Shown: positions 44,262 to 57,940, numbered from the stretch's first letter. The stretch is 64,000 nt of DNA from Eucalyptus grandis (GCF_016545825.1 NC_052615.1:27959088-28023087); one strand, 5' to 3'. Numbers and translations are program-made. Notes: generated from the letters alone by a model not told the origin.

Positions 44262-47200
44262 ATGTCTACGACCACCGAAGAACCCGAACTGCATAAAGGA
44301 CCCGACCGCGAACCCGACCCGGAGCCAAAGCCGGAACCGGAGGAGCCCGAGGTAGCGCCGGGCGATGCAGATCCCAAGAAGGGGAGCCCGGAGAAGAAGC
44401 AGCGATCCAATCCGGCGAGCCCGAGGGCGACCCTTCTCCGAAGGGGGAGGCGCCCGCGCGCCCGGAGCTGCGGAAGGACGAAGGGAACCGCACGTTCACG
44501 ATGCGGGAACTGCTGAACGAACTGAAGAACGACGACGCGGCCGAGGGCCCGAACAATCCGGATGGGGAGAGGCGGGAAGTGGATTCTCCGTACAGGTCAG
44601 AGCTCTGGTTTCGCTTGATTGAGTTGAGCTTGAGATCGTGAGCGGGAATGATTGGTCGCGGTGGTTAGAATCGGAATGGCGCTGATCCTTTGTGGCATTT
44701 TTGATTGGATCCTCGAGGACCGGTGAAGTTCTATGGGGATTCTGGATTGGCGTTGTGAAGATTGGGACTTTCCAAGTTTGTTGGGGAAAGTTAGGATCTG
44801 ACTTTTGGGGTTTAGGGGTTTTTGATCTACCGTGCGCGGGCGTGTTTGAGACAATTTTTGAACGTGAAGCATTTGTCGGAGTTTTAATCCTAAAATTTAT
44901 CGGTCGTTTATTGCAGTTAATTCAGGGCGAGAAAATATGATATATTCTAGTCTGGGGTGATCATGGTTCTAAATTTACATCAATTGTAGGGGGCAGCTGT
45001 TTCCTTGTTGCAGTTAAATTTTCTCAGGTTCACCGGATGATTCAGTTGTGAATTAGGCATTCCACTGTGAAATTGTGCGGCGGATCATTCGCTCTAGCTT
45101 TAAGGCTTCAACTTTTACTATATCCTGCAATATTTGTGCTAATAATTAGCTGACTATGTTATTTTGGAGGAGTGTGTTAGGTAATTATAGGATACTTGGT
45201 CTGAAATTGACATATTTGGGGCATCAAAACACTGCTTTATTCAACTTCGACTATATTTGCAATGGTTGTTGAGATTTTGCAAGATGAAAAAGCTCTATTT
45301 AAAATTGATCACTATCTTGCCTCTGAGAACTCTAATGGCATCTGTCACAGCTGATGATGATTTTCGTAGCTTGTGATATTTCTCATTCCTGGGGTTAAGT
45401 AGCCAGTATAATTACATGAATTTATAATCTTGTCAAGTTATAGCTGCCTTCTTTGCTTCTTTCTCTATTTATCGTCCTATTGTGAGAAGTGGAAGCCATT
45501 GTTTGTTGTGAATTTTTATTTTTTCCAATAATTCTTTGGTGTTATCTTATGAAGCCTCATATCGTGTGTATTTTGTATTATTCAGTCAAGAAAGCTTGCA
45601 ACAAATTAATGCGGAGCAGAATAATGCTGCAATGGAGTTGATTGATAGCGTTACTGGTGTTGATGAGGAGGGCAGGTCTCGTCAACGTATTCTTACCTAT
45701 GCCGCTCGAAGGTGCTGTCATGTATCATAATAACTAGTAGTTGGAACCATGATATTCAATCATAACCAGATGCCTATTCTCCAACACATTTAGCACAAAA
45801 AAAATTTCATCTCACTGCATCCTATGACATTTTCTCGATCATATTTCTTTCCTTGTCATAAAGTATACAGGGTTGCTCATGAATCAGCACTAGCATTGTC
45901 TTTGATTGAGCTTCTTTATTAATTCCATAGGTAATAACTTATGTGATGCTTAATGAATAATGATATTTTGTAGGTATGCTAGTTCAATTTCCAGAAATCC
46001 AGGAGATTATGATGCATTATATAATTGGGCTTTGGTTCTTCAGGTCTGGATTCTGTTTGATTTTATTGTTTCATTGTATAAATTTATGATACTTTCTTGG
46101 ATCCACAGCAAATCTCCTCTGAGCTGTGACATAGTCCTGTAGAAAATGTCCTATTCGTGGAAAATGATGATTCTTATCATGCCTACGTGATATTGTACAT
46201 GGACTACTGCTTGAGCATACATGATAGTTTTTTGTTAACATGAGACTTCTTTTTATTGATGAAACGAAAGTACCAAGTGCCAGGGGACATATTTTATTAT
46301 GTTCTACATTTTCCTATGTCAGTTACAGTTGACTAACTGTAATATTGAAGTATGAGGTGGACTTTGGCACAGCCTCTTTCTCTATTTTCCTCTATGCTGG
46401 CTAGCATAACAAATGTGATAAGAACTCTGATGAGTTTAACAATGGTCTCATTATCATATGGTTAAGTTTCTTTTGTATTCTTCTGTAATGTAATTTCAGA
46501 ATCATAAAAAGTGTCATTGGTGTCATGTCATTTCAGAAGATTGTGTACTCATCCTCTATGCTATGTGATTATTATGTCTAACTAGAGTTCAACTCGTGCA
46601 GGAAAGTGCGGATGTTGTTAGTCCTGATTCTACGTCACCTTCGAAGGATGCTTTACTTGAGGAGGCCTGTAAAAAATATGATGAGGCTACCCGTCTTTGC
46701 CCTACACTTCATGATGTAAGCAAGCAAGATTTCTCTGGGATAGACTGACATGTTGACTCATAAAGGACCCTGTGAGAAACCCATTTTTTGTTGGAGAATA
46801 CTTTGGAGCTGAAGAATTATTTTGAATTAGATGAATTACATATTGATGAGCATTTTGTAAGGTCTTGCGTGTTTACACATGAATTAGATAAGATATCTCG
46901 TGATCATTAGGAGCTGGGATAATCTACTATGTCTAACCGTGTGCCTGATGACTTCATTGGTTCATGAATGCATTTTATCATTGGTCACCGCTTTCTTTTT
47001 GTTTTACTATTCTGACAGGCTTTCTACAACTGGGCAATAGCTATATCTGACAGGGCTAAAATGCGAGGTCGTACAAAGGAGGCTGAAGAGTTCTGGAAGC
47101 AGGTTTTCACCTCATCTTTATTTTAAAGGTTTACTTGTATTTGGGGTTGTTTTTGCTTGGTCTGTTAAGTCTTCTCTGCTGCTATTTAATTGAGCTAATA

Positions 47201-50200
47201 TTTGGTAGGGCCATAATGATAAGTTATAGTGTGATGTTTTTTTAATCATTCAAACAAAGCAGCAAGGGCTTAACAGTCACAGGATGCATTCCATTCAATA
47301 TAATGTAGCTGTTTATCTCTTAAATGTTTTGATCTAAACAAAAACCCCTAAAACTGACTTTGTACCTATTAGGCATTTGAAATTTAAGAAGCCTGTGGAT
47401 GCAAAATGGAAATGCTTTTTAATGCTTTAGCCAATCGAAATTTGTTATAATGACAATCAAAGTAGAGCAGGAACAAGAATTAAGTACTCAATTATGATAT
47501 CTTGGGAGCTTGACCATTGACAACGGCCTAGATACTCAAACTATCAAATTATAAGTCAGACTACTCATGGGAGTTAGACTCAATCTAAATCCTGACCTAT
47601 ATTTATTCAAGACGAGAAACCGATCTTATGTCCTCATTAAAACTGTACTTTAGCAGAAGTTTTTAGAGTAGTTTCCGGTTGAGGCAAATGCTCCATCTGG
47701 AGCTGTATTGACACATCCCTGTAAGATTCTCTGGGAACAGCTAGGGCATTCATGCTCTATCTTTGACCTCTTGACAGTGAAATAAATTTTATACTTCTTC
47801 CTTTTCCACCCAATTGCTATCCTCAAATGGGCATTTCCTGTCAATGATTTGTCTTTAATTTAACTAGGTGACAGCAATATCGAAGTCTATCCACCAAATA
47901 CGATCAGTTACTTGGATCATATATTTTAAGCTTGATTTGAGATTTATTTACATCCGCCTCACCACTTTTAGACTTGAGGCCCCTCAATAACGTACAACCT
48001 TCTTTAATCTTCTTTCTAAAGCATCTTCTGGTTGCGCCTCACTTGCCTAGACTTCTGTTTTCCCTACACAAAGACTACAGTTGTAGTTTGTGATATGCAA
48101 TCGGTATTTTGTTACTTGAAGTTTCTGTTTTACATTGTGAAAGAAAAATTTTCCATATTAAAAATCTCATCTACAACTTTTGGACTGTGTTCTGTCTTTT
48201 CTGCCCTCACTCAAATATATGCTCTGCGTGAATGCGACTGAATGATGGACTTGGAGAGTTGAGTTAAATGGGGGCAGGAGAAAGCCTAAAAAGACATGAA
48301 AAGAGGCTATAAGGAAAGACATCTTGATCATTTGGAGCTTATGGACGATTCGCCATAAAATAAGGTGAAAATGGTGTAAGAGGATCCATATAATTGATGC
48401 CAACTAAGGTGCATTTGGTAACGCTTCTGTTCCCGAAGGAATAATTTCTGATCATAAATGATTATTTTTTATTCTGATCCCGGGAACAATTTCTAAGTAT
48501 TTTAAGACATTTGGTAACTGTTCAAAATTTCAATTCCCAGAATAGAACTGCTTCAAGGTTGCTAGTCGCCGGCCTTGGGATGACCGGTGATCGGCTAGAC
48601 GAGGGCCGGTGACCTCACTAGAGCGTCGCCGGCCCTTGGCAAGGCCTACCTGGCCATTGGTGAGGCTCGGCCTTGCCCGATATGGCGAGGCCCGCTTGGC
48701 CACCAGTGAGGCTTGGCCTGCCGGTGGCTGGACGAGCCTCCGACGAGCTCGTTGTACCTTGCCCTGGCCTGGCAAGCCTCCGACGAGTTCGCTGGACTGG
48801 TCGCCGGTGACAGATGGTAGTGGGCAGCAGACGACAGATGGCGGCAGATGGCAATGGCAGCGGCGGCGGCAATTGAAGAAGAAAAAAGATGGAAGAAGAA
48901 CAAGAAAAAGAAAAGAAAAGAGAGAAAATAGGTGTTTGATTCTAGAATAGTTCCCGGGAACAAAAAATCAACTTTTTTTTTAACTTCTCGATTCTGTTCC
49001 AAATCTACTTATGAGAACAAAAAAATTATAAATTTGTTTTTGGGAACAAATTTTTTACCAAATGCATTTCTGTTCCAAATTTACTCCGGGGAACAAAAGA
49101 ATAGAAATTTTCACTGTTGGGCAAATTAACAAATAGGCCCTTAATGGGATGGGACCTATCATCATTCCATCGTCATAGTAGTAGTAGCAACAGCCCGACA
49201 GCTAGCTTGTCCATCCAGGCCCACCAAACCTTACAATTCGGGCGAGTCTAGGTGAGCATAGTCCTTTTTGGGCCCAGTCATTTGATGAAGATAATATAAC
49301 ATTTTCTTAAATCACTGGTGGGCCAGGGCAAGGAGTACCCTACCAGCCATCCTAGGTTTGCCCATGGATGAGGTCTTGGTAGTAGTACTAGTTGTACTTC
49401 TGAGCCTAAAAATGTTGATGTTTCTCAATCATGATAAGAAAGAATGCATTCTGTGTATACTAAGAGATACTATGTTTGTCTAAAATGGTAGAACCTAGAC
49501 CATATGCCAATTTCAAATCATTATAAATTTGTTTGATTTACTCAAAATCTCTATGCCGCTTTGTATTGTAAGCTGTTCATCTTGTTTCGCAGGCAACCAG
49601 AAACTATGAAAAAGCAGTCCAACTTAATTGGAACAGTCCTCAGGTATGCTCCTCGTAGTTCAGTTCTTCATTGATTGAACTTCATCTTAAGCATATCTGC
49701 TACAGCTTTCAGTATTTACAATATTTTGTGCCTTTGAATGTGGTTTTTTCATGACTCATTCTGGAAGTGATTCACAATGAAGCCAAGAAGTTGCAGATCA
49801 ATATATTGAGAAAACCTTGACACCTTTTTATTTTTTATTTTTTTCCAGGCACTTAACAACTGGGGGCTTGCTTTACAGGTATGTTTCATTGAGCAGCCAG
49901 TAGATTCACGATACTGTCGCAAAAGTACTCTGTTTGCTCCTTTTCTTTATCTTTTTCCTTTCTGAAGAATGAGAAAAATTCTATTATAAAAGGTACTGAG
50001 GGGGTTTTGCCCCTTCTGCAAGATGACCTCAAACTCCAGAGGAAAAGTCATCCATTTTCAAATTATTGTATTCCTGCAGATATTGGCGAATTATTTAGCT
50101 GAATATGAGAATTTTTCTTTTAGTTTTAACTTTGAGCATTCTATGTAGGAACTCAGTGCAATTGTTCCTGCTCGTGAGAAACAAACCATAGTGAGAACTG

Positions 50201-53200
50201 CTATAAGCAAGGTGTGCAAATTATTGCAGAACTAGCAGAACTTTACTGATTGTGTAGGGGTAGCTTAATCTAATTCCGTAGCATTCTCCTCTAAAATTTT
50301 GGCCAACTCTACTTCATTGCATCTCTTTTCTGCCTATGATGCAGTTTCGTGCAGCAATACAGTTACAATTTGATTTCCATCGAGCAATTTACAACCTTGG
50401 GACCGTTCTGGTTAGTATAATATAATTTATTTACTGTGATAGATAGTTAAACAATGTGTGTTATACAGATAACAAAAATTCTATTGCAACTTCTGCACGA
50501 TATATTTAGAGAGAGAAGATACTTATTCTATTTGCTGGAACAATGTTGGCAGTATGGGTTGGCAGAGGACACACTAAGGACGGGGGGATCAGCCAATGCA
50601 AAAGAAATTTCTCCTAATGAACTTTACAGCCAATCAGCTATCTATATTGCAGCTGCTCATGCATTAAAACCAAGTTACTCGGTATTTGCCTTTCTCGTTT
50701 GCCTCTGGAGTGTCTGCTTGGCTAACACACTTGTCCTGATTGTACAGGATTTCTTTATACTGTTATCAAATGTAGAAAATCTGTCAAACATGGACTTGAG
50801 ACATCAACTAATTTGGCATAAACTAGGACATTCCTCCCCCCCCCCTTCTCTCCTCTCCTCTCTCCCCCATCTCTTCAAGATCTTTTGCATTTGTTTTAGT
50901 TAATATAGAAAATGTCTGTAATATCCTGAAATAAAAACAACTTGCCCTTTTTTTAGGACAGTGAGAAAAAATTGCCCTTCTGAATAATTTTGAAATTAAT
51001 GGGTGGTCCTGAGCATTAGTCTTATGTATTCATGAGAACTTGCTTCATATTTGAGCTGCTACTAAGCTTTTGTTGTTTTTCCTTCTTACAGGTTTACAGC
51101 AGTGCCTTGAGGCTAGTAAGATCCATGGTTAGTAATACCGTACACCAGTTATGGGACTTAATATATTCATCAACCCTTTATCTCATAAGGCTTGTTGGTG
51201 GCATCTTACTGCTTTGTCTTCTGTAATCAATGAAGAATTCAGACTTAAGCTAGTAATGAAGTCTGTTCCTAGTTATTATAAATGAACTTTGACAATTGCG
51301 TGCAATATGGGCTTAAATGTGCCTTGTGGGGTGACAAAGTTCAAAGTTCGAAAGACGTTGCTTATCTTAACTTTCAATGTTTTCTTTGTGCAAACACTAA
51401 AAACCCCATGTTGATTTATTCATTCTATGGGCCTACCTAGACCTCCGTCACTATGAAATAAGATAGAACCAGAACAAACATTGTCGAAGATCCAATCTCC
51501 CTTTTATGACTTTAAAAGTTCTCTTGTTCTGCCACACTTTTCTGACACTGATGACTCTTTTAGTTATTTAAGTGGATCACCCTAGCAATTTAATACTTGC
51601 ATAGGTTCTCTTGATTACGCTTCTCTAATTGAACAAATATTGGATTTTGATTTCATTTTGCACCTGATTTCCTTGTTTTTATGGATCAATTATTGTTATT
51701 CTGGCATTGGCAGTTACCATTGCCTTATCTTAAGGTCGGATATTTGATGGCACCACCTGTGGGGAGCCTGGTTGCACCTCACAGTGATTGGAAGAGATCA
51801 CAATTTGTTCTAAACCATGAAGGTCTTCAGCAGGTGCTGTATATCCTTCTTTTCTGGTGGATTTCTTGTATATCTACTCTCAATACGTTTCTGGAACTAT
51901 CCTTCCCATTTGGGTAGCCTAGCATTCCTTGCCTTCCATTTTGCCAAATTTGATGGTTGGTTGGTGTTGAATCTAAAAAATGATGTAATGCCAAGCCTCG
52001 TAGGCTCCGTTTGATAATGTTTCTATTTCTCCCAATTTCTATTCTTTTGTTCTTCAGAATTATTTATTAAAAAAAAAAAAATCCATTTGGTAATGTCAAC
52101 TAATTTTTCTATTTTCCGAACCTCGGAATAGAAAAGTGGCCGAGGAATAGATTTGGAATAGAAACAAGAAGTAGAAAAAAATAGCTTCTTGTTCCTAGGA
52201 ATAATTTCTAGAAATAAGTTTTTTTTTCTTTTTTTCTTTTCTTCTTCCTTGCTGCTCACTGCCCCTCACCATCACCCCCACCGCAGCAGCCAGCAGACAG
52301 TGGCGGACAGCAGCAAGGAAGAATAAGAAAAGAAAAAAGAAAAAAATCTTAAAATATTATTAAAAAATTAAAAGAAATTCTTCATTACAAAAAATTTTAT
52401 AGGTTGTACCGAACACATTCTTATTCTTTTCCCATTCCAAGAATAAAAATTTTATATAGTTACTAAACGTGTCCTTTTACTGAGAAATTGTTCCAAGGAA
52501 TAGAAATAGAAAAACTTTTTGAAAAGAAATTATTCCGCGGAACAAAAACGTTATCAAACGGACCCCTAGTGAGTCAACAATAGAATTAGACCTTAAGCCA
52601 TGTGCTAGCTGCGTCCATCTTGTTATCGAGCCAGAAAATGGTCCACTGCTCTGCTGCTGCTGAATATTGGTGTTCTTTCCCTTCTCTCGTAGCAGCTTAA
52701 CATTTTTGACCAAAAACAAGCACCTCAAGGTCTTTCCAACAGATCTGGAGAGTTAGCCCATGCTGACAGAAGAGCAATAAAAGTCAACATTCCAGATATT
52801 GTGTCTGTATCGGCATGTTCAGATCTGACTTTACCACCTGGTCCAGGCCTCTGTATTGACACGATTCATGGACCGGTTTTCATGGTAAGTGGCTTACAAC
52901 TCAGATGTAATGTACTGCTGGCTTGACCTTTTATAGGGCAATATCATTAGGGGACAGTTAGGTTGACTCATGACTAGTATCTAGTGCCCTTACTCTCCTT
53001 TTTTTACTGGCTTACTTTCACAGCTATTCCAATTAGCATTTTCTGAAGTATATTGTTTATGATGCAAACTAGTTGGATGATGTTATGGCATGTAAAGGTC
53101 AAGGCATGTAATTCTTATGAAAGAACAATTTTTGTGTGGCTTGTGTCAATGACTCATTTAAAGCATTTTTCCCATTTTCTGTGATCTTGACATCTGTGGA

Positions 53201-53766
53201 TGTTATCAACATGAAAAGGTTTTGCAACATTCGGTGTGAACTATATTGTTTATGATGCAAACTAGTTGGATGATGTTATGGCATGTAAAGGTCAAGGCAT
53301 GTAATTCTTATGAAAGAACAATTTTTGTGTGGCTTGTGTCAATGACTCATTTAAAGCATTTTTCCCATTTTCTGTGATCTTGACATCTGTGGATGTTATC
53401 AAGTTGAAAAGGTTTTGCGACATTCGGTGTGAACTATAAGTCAATATCTCTCAGTTAAGTTATTGAATGCTTCTTGCCTATTGAGAATAATTAGTCAAAA
53501 GCATCATGGAGCTGGGATAGTGAAATTCAGTACATTTGTCTTTTTCATGTTTTTGGTGTAGGTGCAATTGTCTCTTTAAATGTATAAATTATTCTGAGTA
53601 TGCTAGGTTCTGTCTAAGGGAACTTCTAAGTGACATCTGCCCATGATTCATTCAGGTAGCCGATTCCTGGGAGTCCTTGGATGGTTGGCTCGATGCTATC
53701 CGTTTGGTATATACAATTTATGCACGAGGAAAGGGTGATGTATTGGCAGGTATCATAACAGGCTGA
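44262..53766 (+). CDS. HLB1: HLB1-like TPR protein, 14 exons, apparent frameshift in exon 1
   Basis: In Arabidopsis HLB1 (At5g41950) is a trans-Golgi/early-endosome protein linking post-Golgi traffic with actin. Exons: 44262-44595, 45586-45711, 45974-46043, 46602-46715, 47019-47102, 49593-49643, 49849-49878, 50149-50211, 50345-50410, 50553-50681, 51092-51127, 51714-51833, 52696-52884, 53656-53766. All introns are GT..AG. TPR-type motifs: [63 protein letters not shown]. The C-terminal PH-like part has [12 protein letters not shown] and [18 protein letters not shown] and ends [14 protein letters not shown]. Frame problem: the ATG at 44262 opens an acidic, proline-rich stretch whose frame stops at 44516. 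The frame that joins exon 2 ([18 protein letters not shown]...DSPYR) is a different one, so a one-base indel lies between about 44290 and 44417. Starting at the in-frame ATG 44501 would give 427 residues; a corrected full form would be about 507. Confidence 0.9.
48408..49141. mobile_element. MITE-like foldback element, copy 4, in HLB1 intron 5
   Basis: Starts GGTGCATTTGGTAACGC after TAA (48405-48407). It ends near AACAAATAGGCCC, followed by TTAA at 49141-49144. The core (48565-48870) has GCCGG-rich arms and the same AACAAAAA outer zones as the other copies. The ends are more diverged. It accounts for about 30% of the 2.5-kb intron 47103-49592. Confidence 0.7.
52003..52566. mobile_element. MITE-like foldback element, copy 5, in HLB1 intron 12
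   Basis: Left end GGCTCCGTTTGATAATG and right end CGTTATCAAACGGACCCC are inverted repeats. The outer zones match the family, but the GC core is largely replaced by a CAGCAG-type stretch near 52260-52315, making this a shorter, diverged member. Confidence 0.7.
53049..53437 (+). repeat. 193-bp tandem duplication in HLB1 intron 13
   Basis: Two nearly identical copies, about 53049-53241 and 53242-53437. Both run from TATTGTTTATGATGCAAACT to CATTCGGTGTGAACTATA. Only about four differences were seen (for example CAACATG versus CAAGTTG), so the duplication is recent. It lies wholly within the intron. Confidence 0.9.
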
Positions 53767-54406
53767 AATTTTTATGTCACTTGCGGATGTATTATTAGGG
53801 AATCTTCTTGAGATCATGATGAGTTATAGAAATGCGGTTTCCCAGACGGCTTTTGTATATTACACACTTTTCTTTTCCTACAGAAGTGGTCTTTGACAAT
53901 TATCTGATTCGACATACATGGGGTTCTGTTCAATTAGTTGTTCGAACTTTAGCTGTCAGCTCCTGTAATTGTTCAATTGCTCTTATTCACTTTTTCTATG
54001 TCACGGTTATATGATGTAAGGCAATAAAGGAACTTCGCCTCTATGATCACGGCAACATTAGCATTATTCTCATGAAGGGCGATCAACTAATGAGTCGCTC
54101 TACATGTAAATTGATTTTCTGCAAAATACATACCGTTAAATGGGCTTATTGATTTTGTTACATGGGCATTTTTCTGGGTCTCGTATTGCCATTTCAGGCA
54201 TCTTTTGGAGAGCTACAGAACCGTGGATATGGTTTTTCCTTTGTTTAGGATCTAGTGGGAGGACTGAGGACTGATAATCATAAATCTATGAGTTTCCCGC
54301 TCCTAGGCGTATTACAAGAGCTTTCCAATGGTAGATTCCATGCTGTCATCTACTTAGCAGAAAAATAATATTCTATCGTAACTATCCAACGTTTAAGCTA
54401 GGGCCT
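53767..54406. other. Intergenic region between convergent HLB1 and YSL
   Basis: 640 bp that must hold both 3' UTRs and polyadenylation signals. An AATAAA occurs on the plus strand at about 54023-54028, 260 bp after the HLB1 stop. No other gene seen. Confidence 0.6.
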
Positions 54407-57320
54407 TTAGGAAGGCACAAACTTCATACAAATGGGTGGCTTTATCTTGGCCAAGGCTAGGACCGAAGCTGGAAGAACCCACAGCCCCTCTCCGCATATC
54501 AACCCTGAAGCCACCGCAGGGACCATCAACTCCGCCTTCTTCGCGTTGAGCTTCTGCCAAACGTACACGATCAAAGTCCCCAAGCACATATCGATCGTGA
54601 AATATGCCCCCACCAGAAACGGAGGAGCCATCGCCATCGGAAGTGGCATCCACTTCCCTACCTTCCGTGGCCCAAGATCTCTTATGAGGTTCGCGGCCAC
54701 TGCAAAACCGAAGAACCCATAGCAGAGCTGCAAGCAATGGCGAGGCAGAGCCGAGAACCCCTGGACACCCAGGATCGCCATGTTCCTGTAGATCAGAGCA
54801 TACGGCGCTTTGAATTCTCCATCAGGATTGCCCACATCAAACGCCTTGTAGAATAGGAAGAAGCTTAAGGGAGCCACCACGCATCCTATGGCTGTGCCTA
54901 TGACCTGGCTGAGAAACATCGCTCGAGGGGATGTGAGCGTGAAATGGGCCGTCTTAAAATCTTGCATTAGGATGCATGCCACGGAGACGGCGGACTTGAT
55001 GAGGCCGCATCCTGCGAGGCCGGCAACTAGGCCGTTTTCCTTGCCCGACATGGCGGCGAGGATGAAGAGAGCCACTTTGCCGTAGTTGTAGGCCATGTTC
55101 ATGTCAGTGAGTCCAGCTCCATACGCATTGCAGAAAGCTAGAGAAGGAGCGAGAATGTACGCGACGAGGACGAAGTACCATTTAAGCTCAGGGAACATGA
55201 TGGGGATCACGATTATGGATACGACAGAGAAGAGGCCGTATCCGGCGAGTCCTATCCACATAGGGATGCTCTCTCTCAGGAAGACTTCGTTTTGTCTTTT
55301 GTCCTCAGGGTTTTGGCTCTGTTCGTCTTCAGCTGGATAGAAGTGGAAACATTAGATCAGAAAGAAGAATCCAGGAGACAAACTTAGGGAATGCACAGGC
55401 ACACACCTCTGCTTAAAGAGAAGAAATGTGCTAGAAGTTTGGAGTTCTATCATAAGCATCTTAAAAACACTTGACAACGGGCAACTTCAATTGAACTAAA
55501 GCTTGGAATGTCACAGATTAAAAATGCTGTCCTGATCACTTTTTCCACGGCAAGGCATAAAACTCGCAATTTGACTTCATCTAAATATGATTGATCATTA
55601 GATCCTGCGAGATGCCAGTCCTTATGGCCTACAGCTAGATTTGTGCAACATGAATTTATTGACCAACTAGACAAGCCATGGCAATGAAGACGATTTGATC
55701 TTTAAGGTTGTACAGTATCTACCTTTAGCAAGGTTTTGGTTTTTGTTCTTCATCTTTCCATGGATATTAATGACTGTGACACACACAATCTTCACAATAT
55801 TGTAGAGCCCGTCGCCGAGGATCAGAGCCACGGAGATAAACGCCTGCGAGACCAATGAATAAATGAACAAGAGAGCGAGAAGATTTGAGAACGGCATCTC
55901 TTTGCTTTCACCTATGCTTACTAGAGAATGAGAGAGAGACCTTATAGCCATATAAGCTCTTCATACTACTCTCTTCCAGGCCATTGGAAAACCAGTCTCC
56001 CTTGTGGATATCGATGAGCGGCCACATGATGCCGTAGGAGATCACTGAGCCGAAAAGCAGAGACAGATTCACCAGGTGGGAACAGATCATCCCCGCTCCC
56101 ACGAAAGTCATGCTGAAGTCGAAGAAGAATCTGAAGAACCAAGTTTCAGCAAACAAGAGCAGTGAAGTTAACTAGTTAGTCATAATTACATTCATGGAAG
56201 TTCTGAGCATAAGAACGGAAAAAATGCGCAAACCACACACGTTTGCTTCCAAGCTTGCAAGCCGAAAGTGGGGAACTGCGCGAACCCGCAACTATCCTTC
56301 CCCTTGTAGAACCACTGAAAGAAGCCCCACAGGAATGAGAAAGAGAAGCACTTCATGAACCCACGAACTTGCTTCCTGCGCACAACGACCGCATTTGCTG
56401 CTTAGAGTTCTTGCTTGTTTAAGAACAATTCATGGTATCTATGGTCTGAAAGATTTTCGTATTGGGTTAATGTATACATACTTGGCCATTTTGTCTCCCT
56501 GTGAGTGGAAGCCGTTGATGAGCACCGCCGTCGCCATGCCGCTGGGATAGGTCAATTTGAGATCGACGATCAATATCTGGCACGACAGAACTCCTTGTAA
56601 ACCATAGTTTCTTTGTATCAAACACAAACTCTTTGCCGACCGTATGAAGCTCAAACTCAGCGTACCTTCCTGAGTGGAATCAACACAAACAAACCCACAA
56701 AGCAGACCACAAAGAGGAAACCAGTCATCCATCCAAGCCCAGGTTCCTTCACAGCCTTTGGGGAATTTCCTTCAGCGCCCACTCCTGCTAGCTCATACGT
56801 CCTCCTGTTTAAGCCCAACAGATATGAGGCAAATCCACCTGAACGCAAAAAGAGAAAACAAGCCATTTTGATTAAGAAAGGAAGCAAGAACGAGATGCTT
56901 TCAAAACCTTTAGCTAAGTCATTCACTGATTCAAATGACGTCCAGCTAACCTCCAACAGCAATGCTATAACATGCGACCGCGCACGTCTGGATCATGGTG
57001 TTCTCTTGCCTGGTGAACGGCCTCGTAACGTAGCCGGCCTTGTGGAGCATCTGGGTCCATGTGCGGATGAACACAAAGGCAAGGAGCGCGGCCGACACAT
57101 TGAGGTTTGGGACGAGCCCGGTCGTGAGGTTCAGCTTCATGGCTATGATGCTGAAGATGATCCCAATCATGATGCTCACCACGACCCCGCGCAGTGTCAG
57201 CTGCTTCGTCCATGGCGGGGTCCTTCCCGAGCCACCCGACTCCGACCCTTCCTGCGACGACTTCTCCAAGTTGTCTCTCTCGATTTCCTTCTTCTCGTGC
57301 ATGGTTTCCTTGTTCTCCAT
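54407..57320 (-). CDS. YSL: Yellow Stripe-Like metal-nicotianamine transporter (YSL1/2/3 type), 7 exons
   Basis: Oligopeptide-transporter-family membrane protein that moves Fe/Zn/Cu-nicotianamine complexes, typically in vascular and reproductive tissue. Exons on the minus strand: 57320-56951, 56838-56666, 56576-56482, 56375-56241, 56130-55941, 55843-55723, 55332-54407. All are GT..AG, summing to 2010 nt, which gives 669 residues, the family's usual length. The N-terminus is hydrophilic and acidic ([15 protein letters not shown]), then [20 protein letters not shown]. Family signatures: [132 protein letters not shown]. It ends [13 protein letters not shown]. About 14 hydrophobic segments are expected. 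Closest by recall to Arabidopsis YSL3 and YSL1, but orthology within the clade is not resolved. No break seen. Confidence 0.96.
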
Positions 57321-57657
57321 TGTGGTAAAGAAAGCTCAGAGATTCAGAGGACTAATTCAACCTGCACTCAGAAAAATATTGAAATCCCCTTGGTAGGAGA
57401 GAGAGTTTTAAGGTTGGTTCTTCGTGTTCTTGAAGACCCCACTAGTGAGAACAATTTTGCAATCCGGACAGATAAGTGTTTGGTTGGCTGTGCACTGGTT
57501 CAATGGGTGTCTCTTCCTATCAAATTGCTCAAGTAACTGAGGCCATGAACCTAATGCAATTTGGAATCTTTCTCAAGAGCATAACGCAACTATATCTTTC
57601 ATGCACATGGGGGAGACCAATGCCTGCGTGTGGCTGCAGCGAGCCATAGGGACCGTG

Positions 57658-57665
57658 ATATATAA
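57658..57665 (-). promoter_or_regulatory. TATA-like box upstream of YSL
   Basis: CTTATATATCAC on the gene strand, about 340 bp before the YSL start codon. It could serve a long leader or an unannotated 5' UTR intron. Placement is uncertain. Confidence 0.35.
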
Positions 57666-57727
57666 GTGTGGCGGGAAGCGGCTGACGCAGGAACCTAGCT
57701 CAGGAGATATTAAATAAAAATTAGAAT

Positions 57728-57940
57728 ATCTAGCTCAAAAGGTGAGATACAGGAATGTGGTTTGAAATTTTTATATAATATCTTAATAAAAAAATATTTT
57801 ATTAAGCACAAAGCCTGCTTAGTGCATGGATGCTATCTAGCTGAAAAGGTGAGATACAGGAATGTGATTTGAAATTTTTATATATATCTTGATAAAAAAA
57901 ATATTTTATTAAGCACAAAGCCTGCTTAGTGCATCGATGC
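57728..57940. repeat. 107-bp tandem duplication in the YSL upstream region
   Basis: Two copies (57728-57834 and 57835-57940) begin ATCTAGCT[C/G]AAAAGGTGAG and end GCTTAGTGCAT[G/C]GATGCT. Only a handful of differences. It sits about 410-620 bp upstream of the YSL ATG, just beyond the TATA-like box. Confidence 0.9.

Noticed and set aside
56613..57536. 307-codon open frame on the plus strand
   Set aside because: Antisense to YSL exons 1-2 and upstream DNA. The minus strand gives a conserved transporter with correct splice sites.
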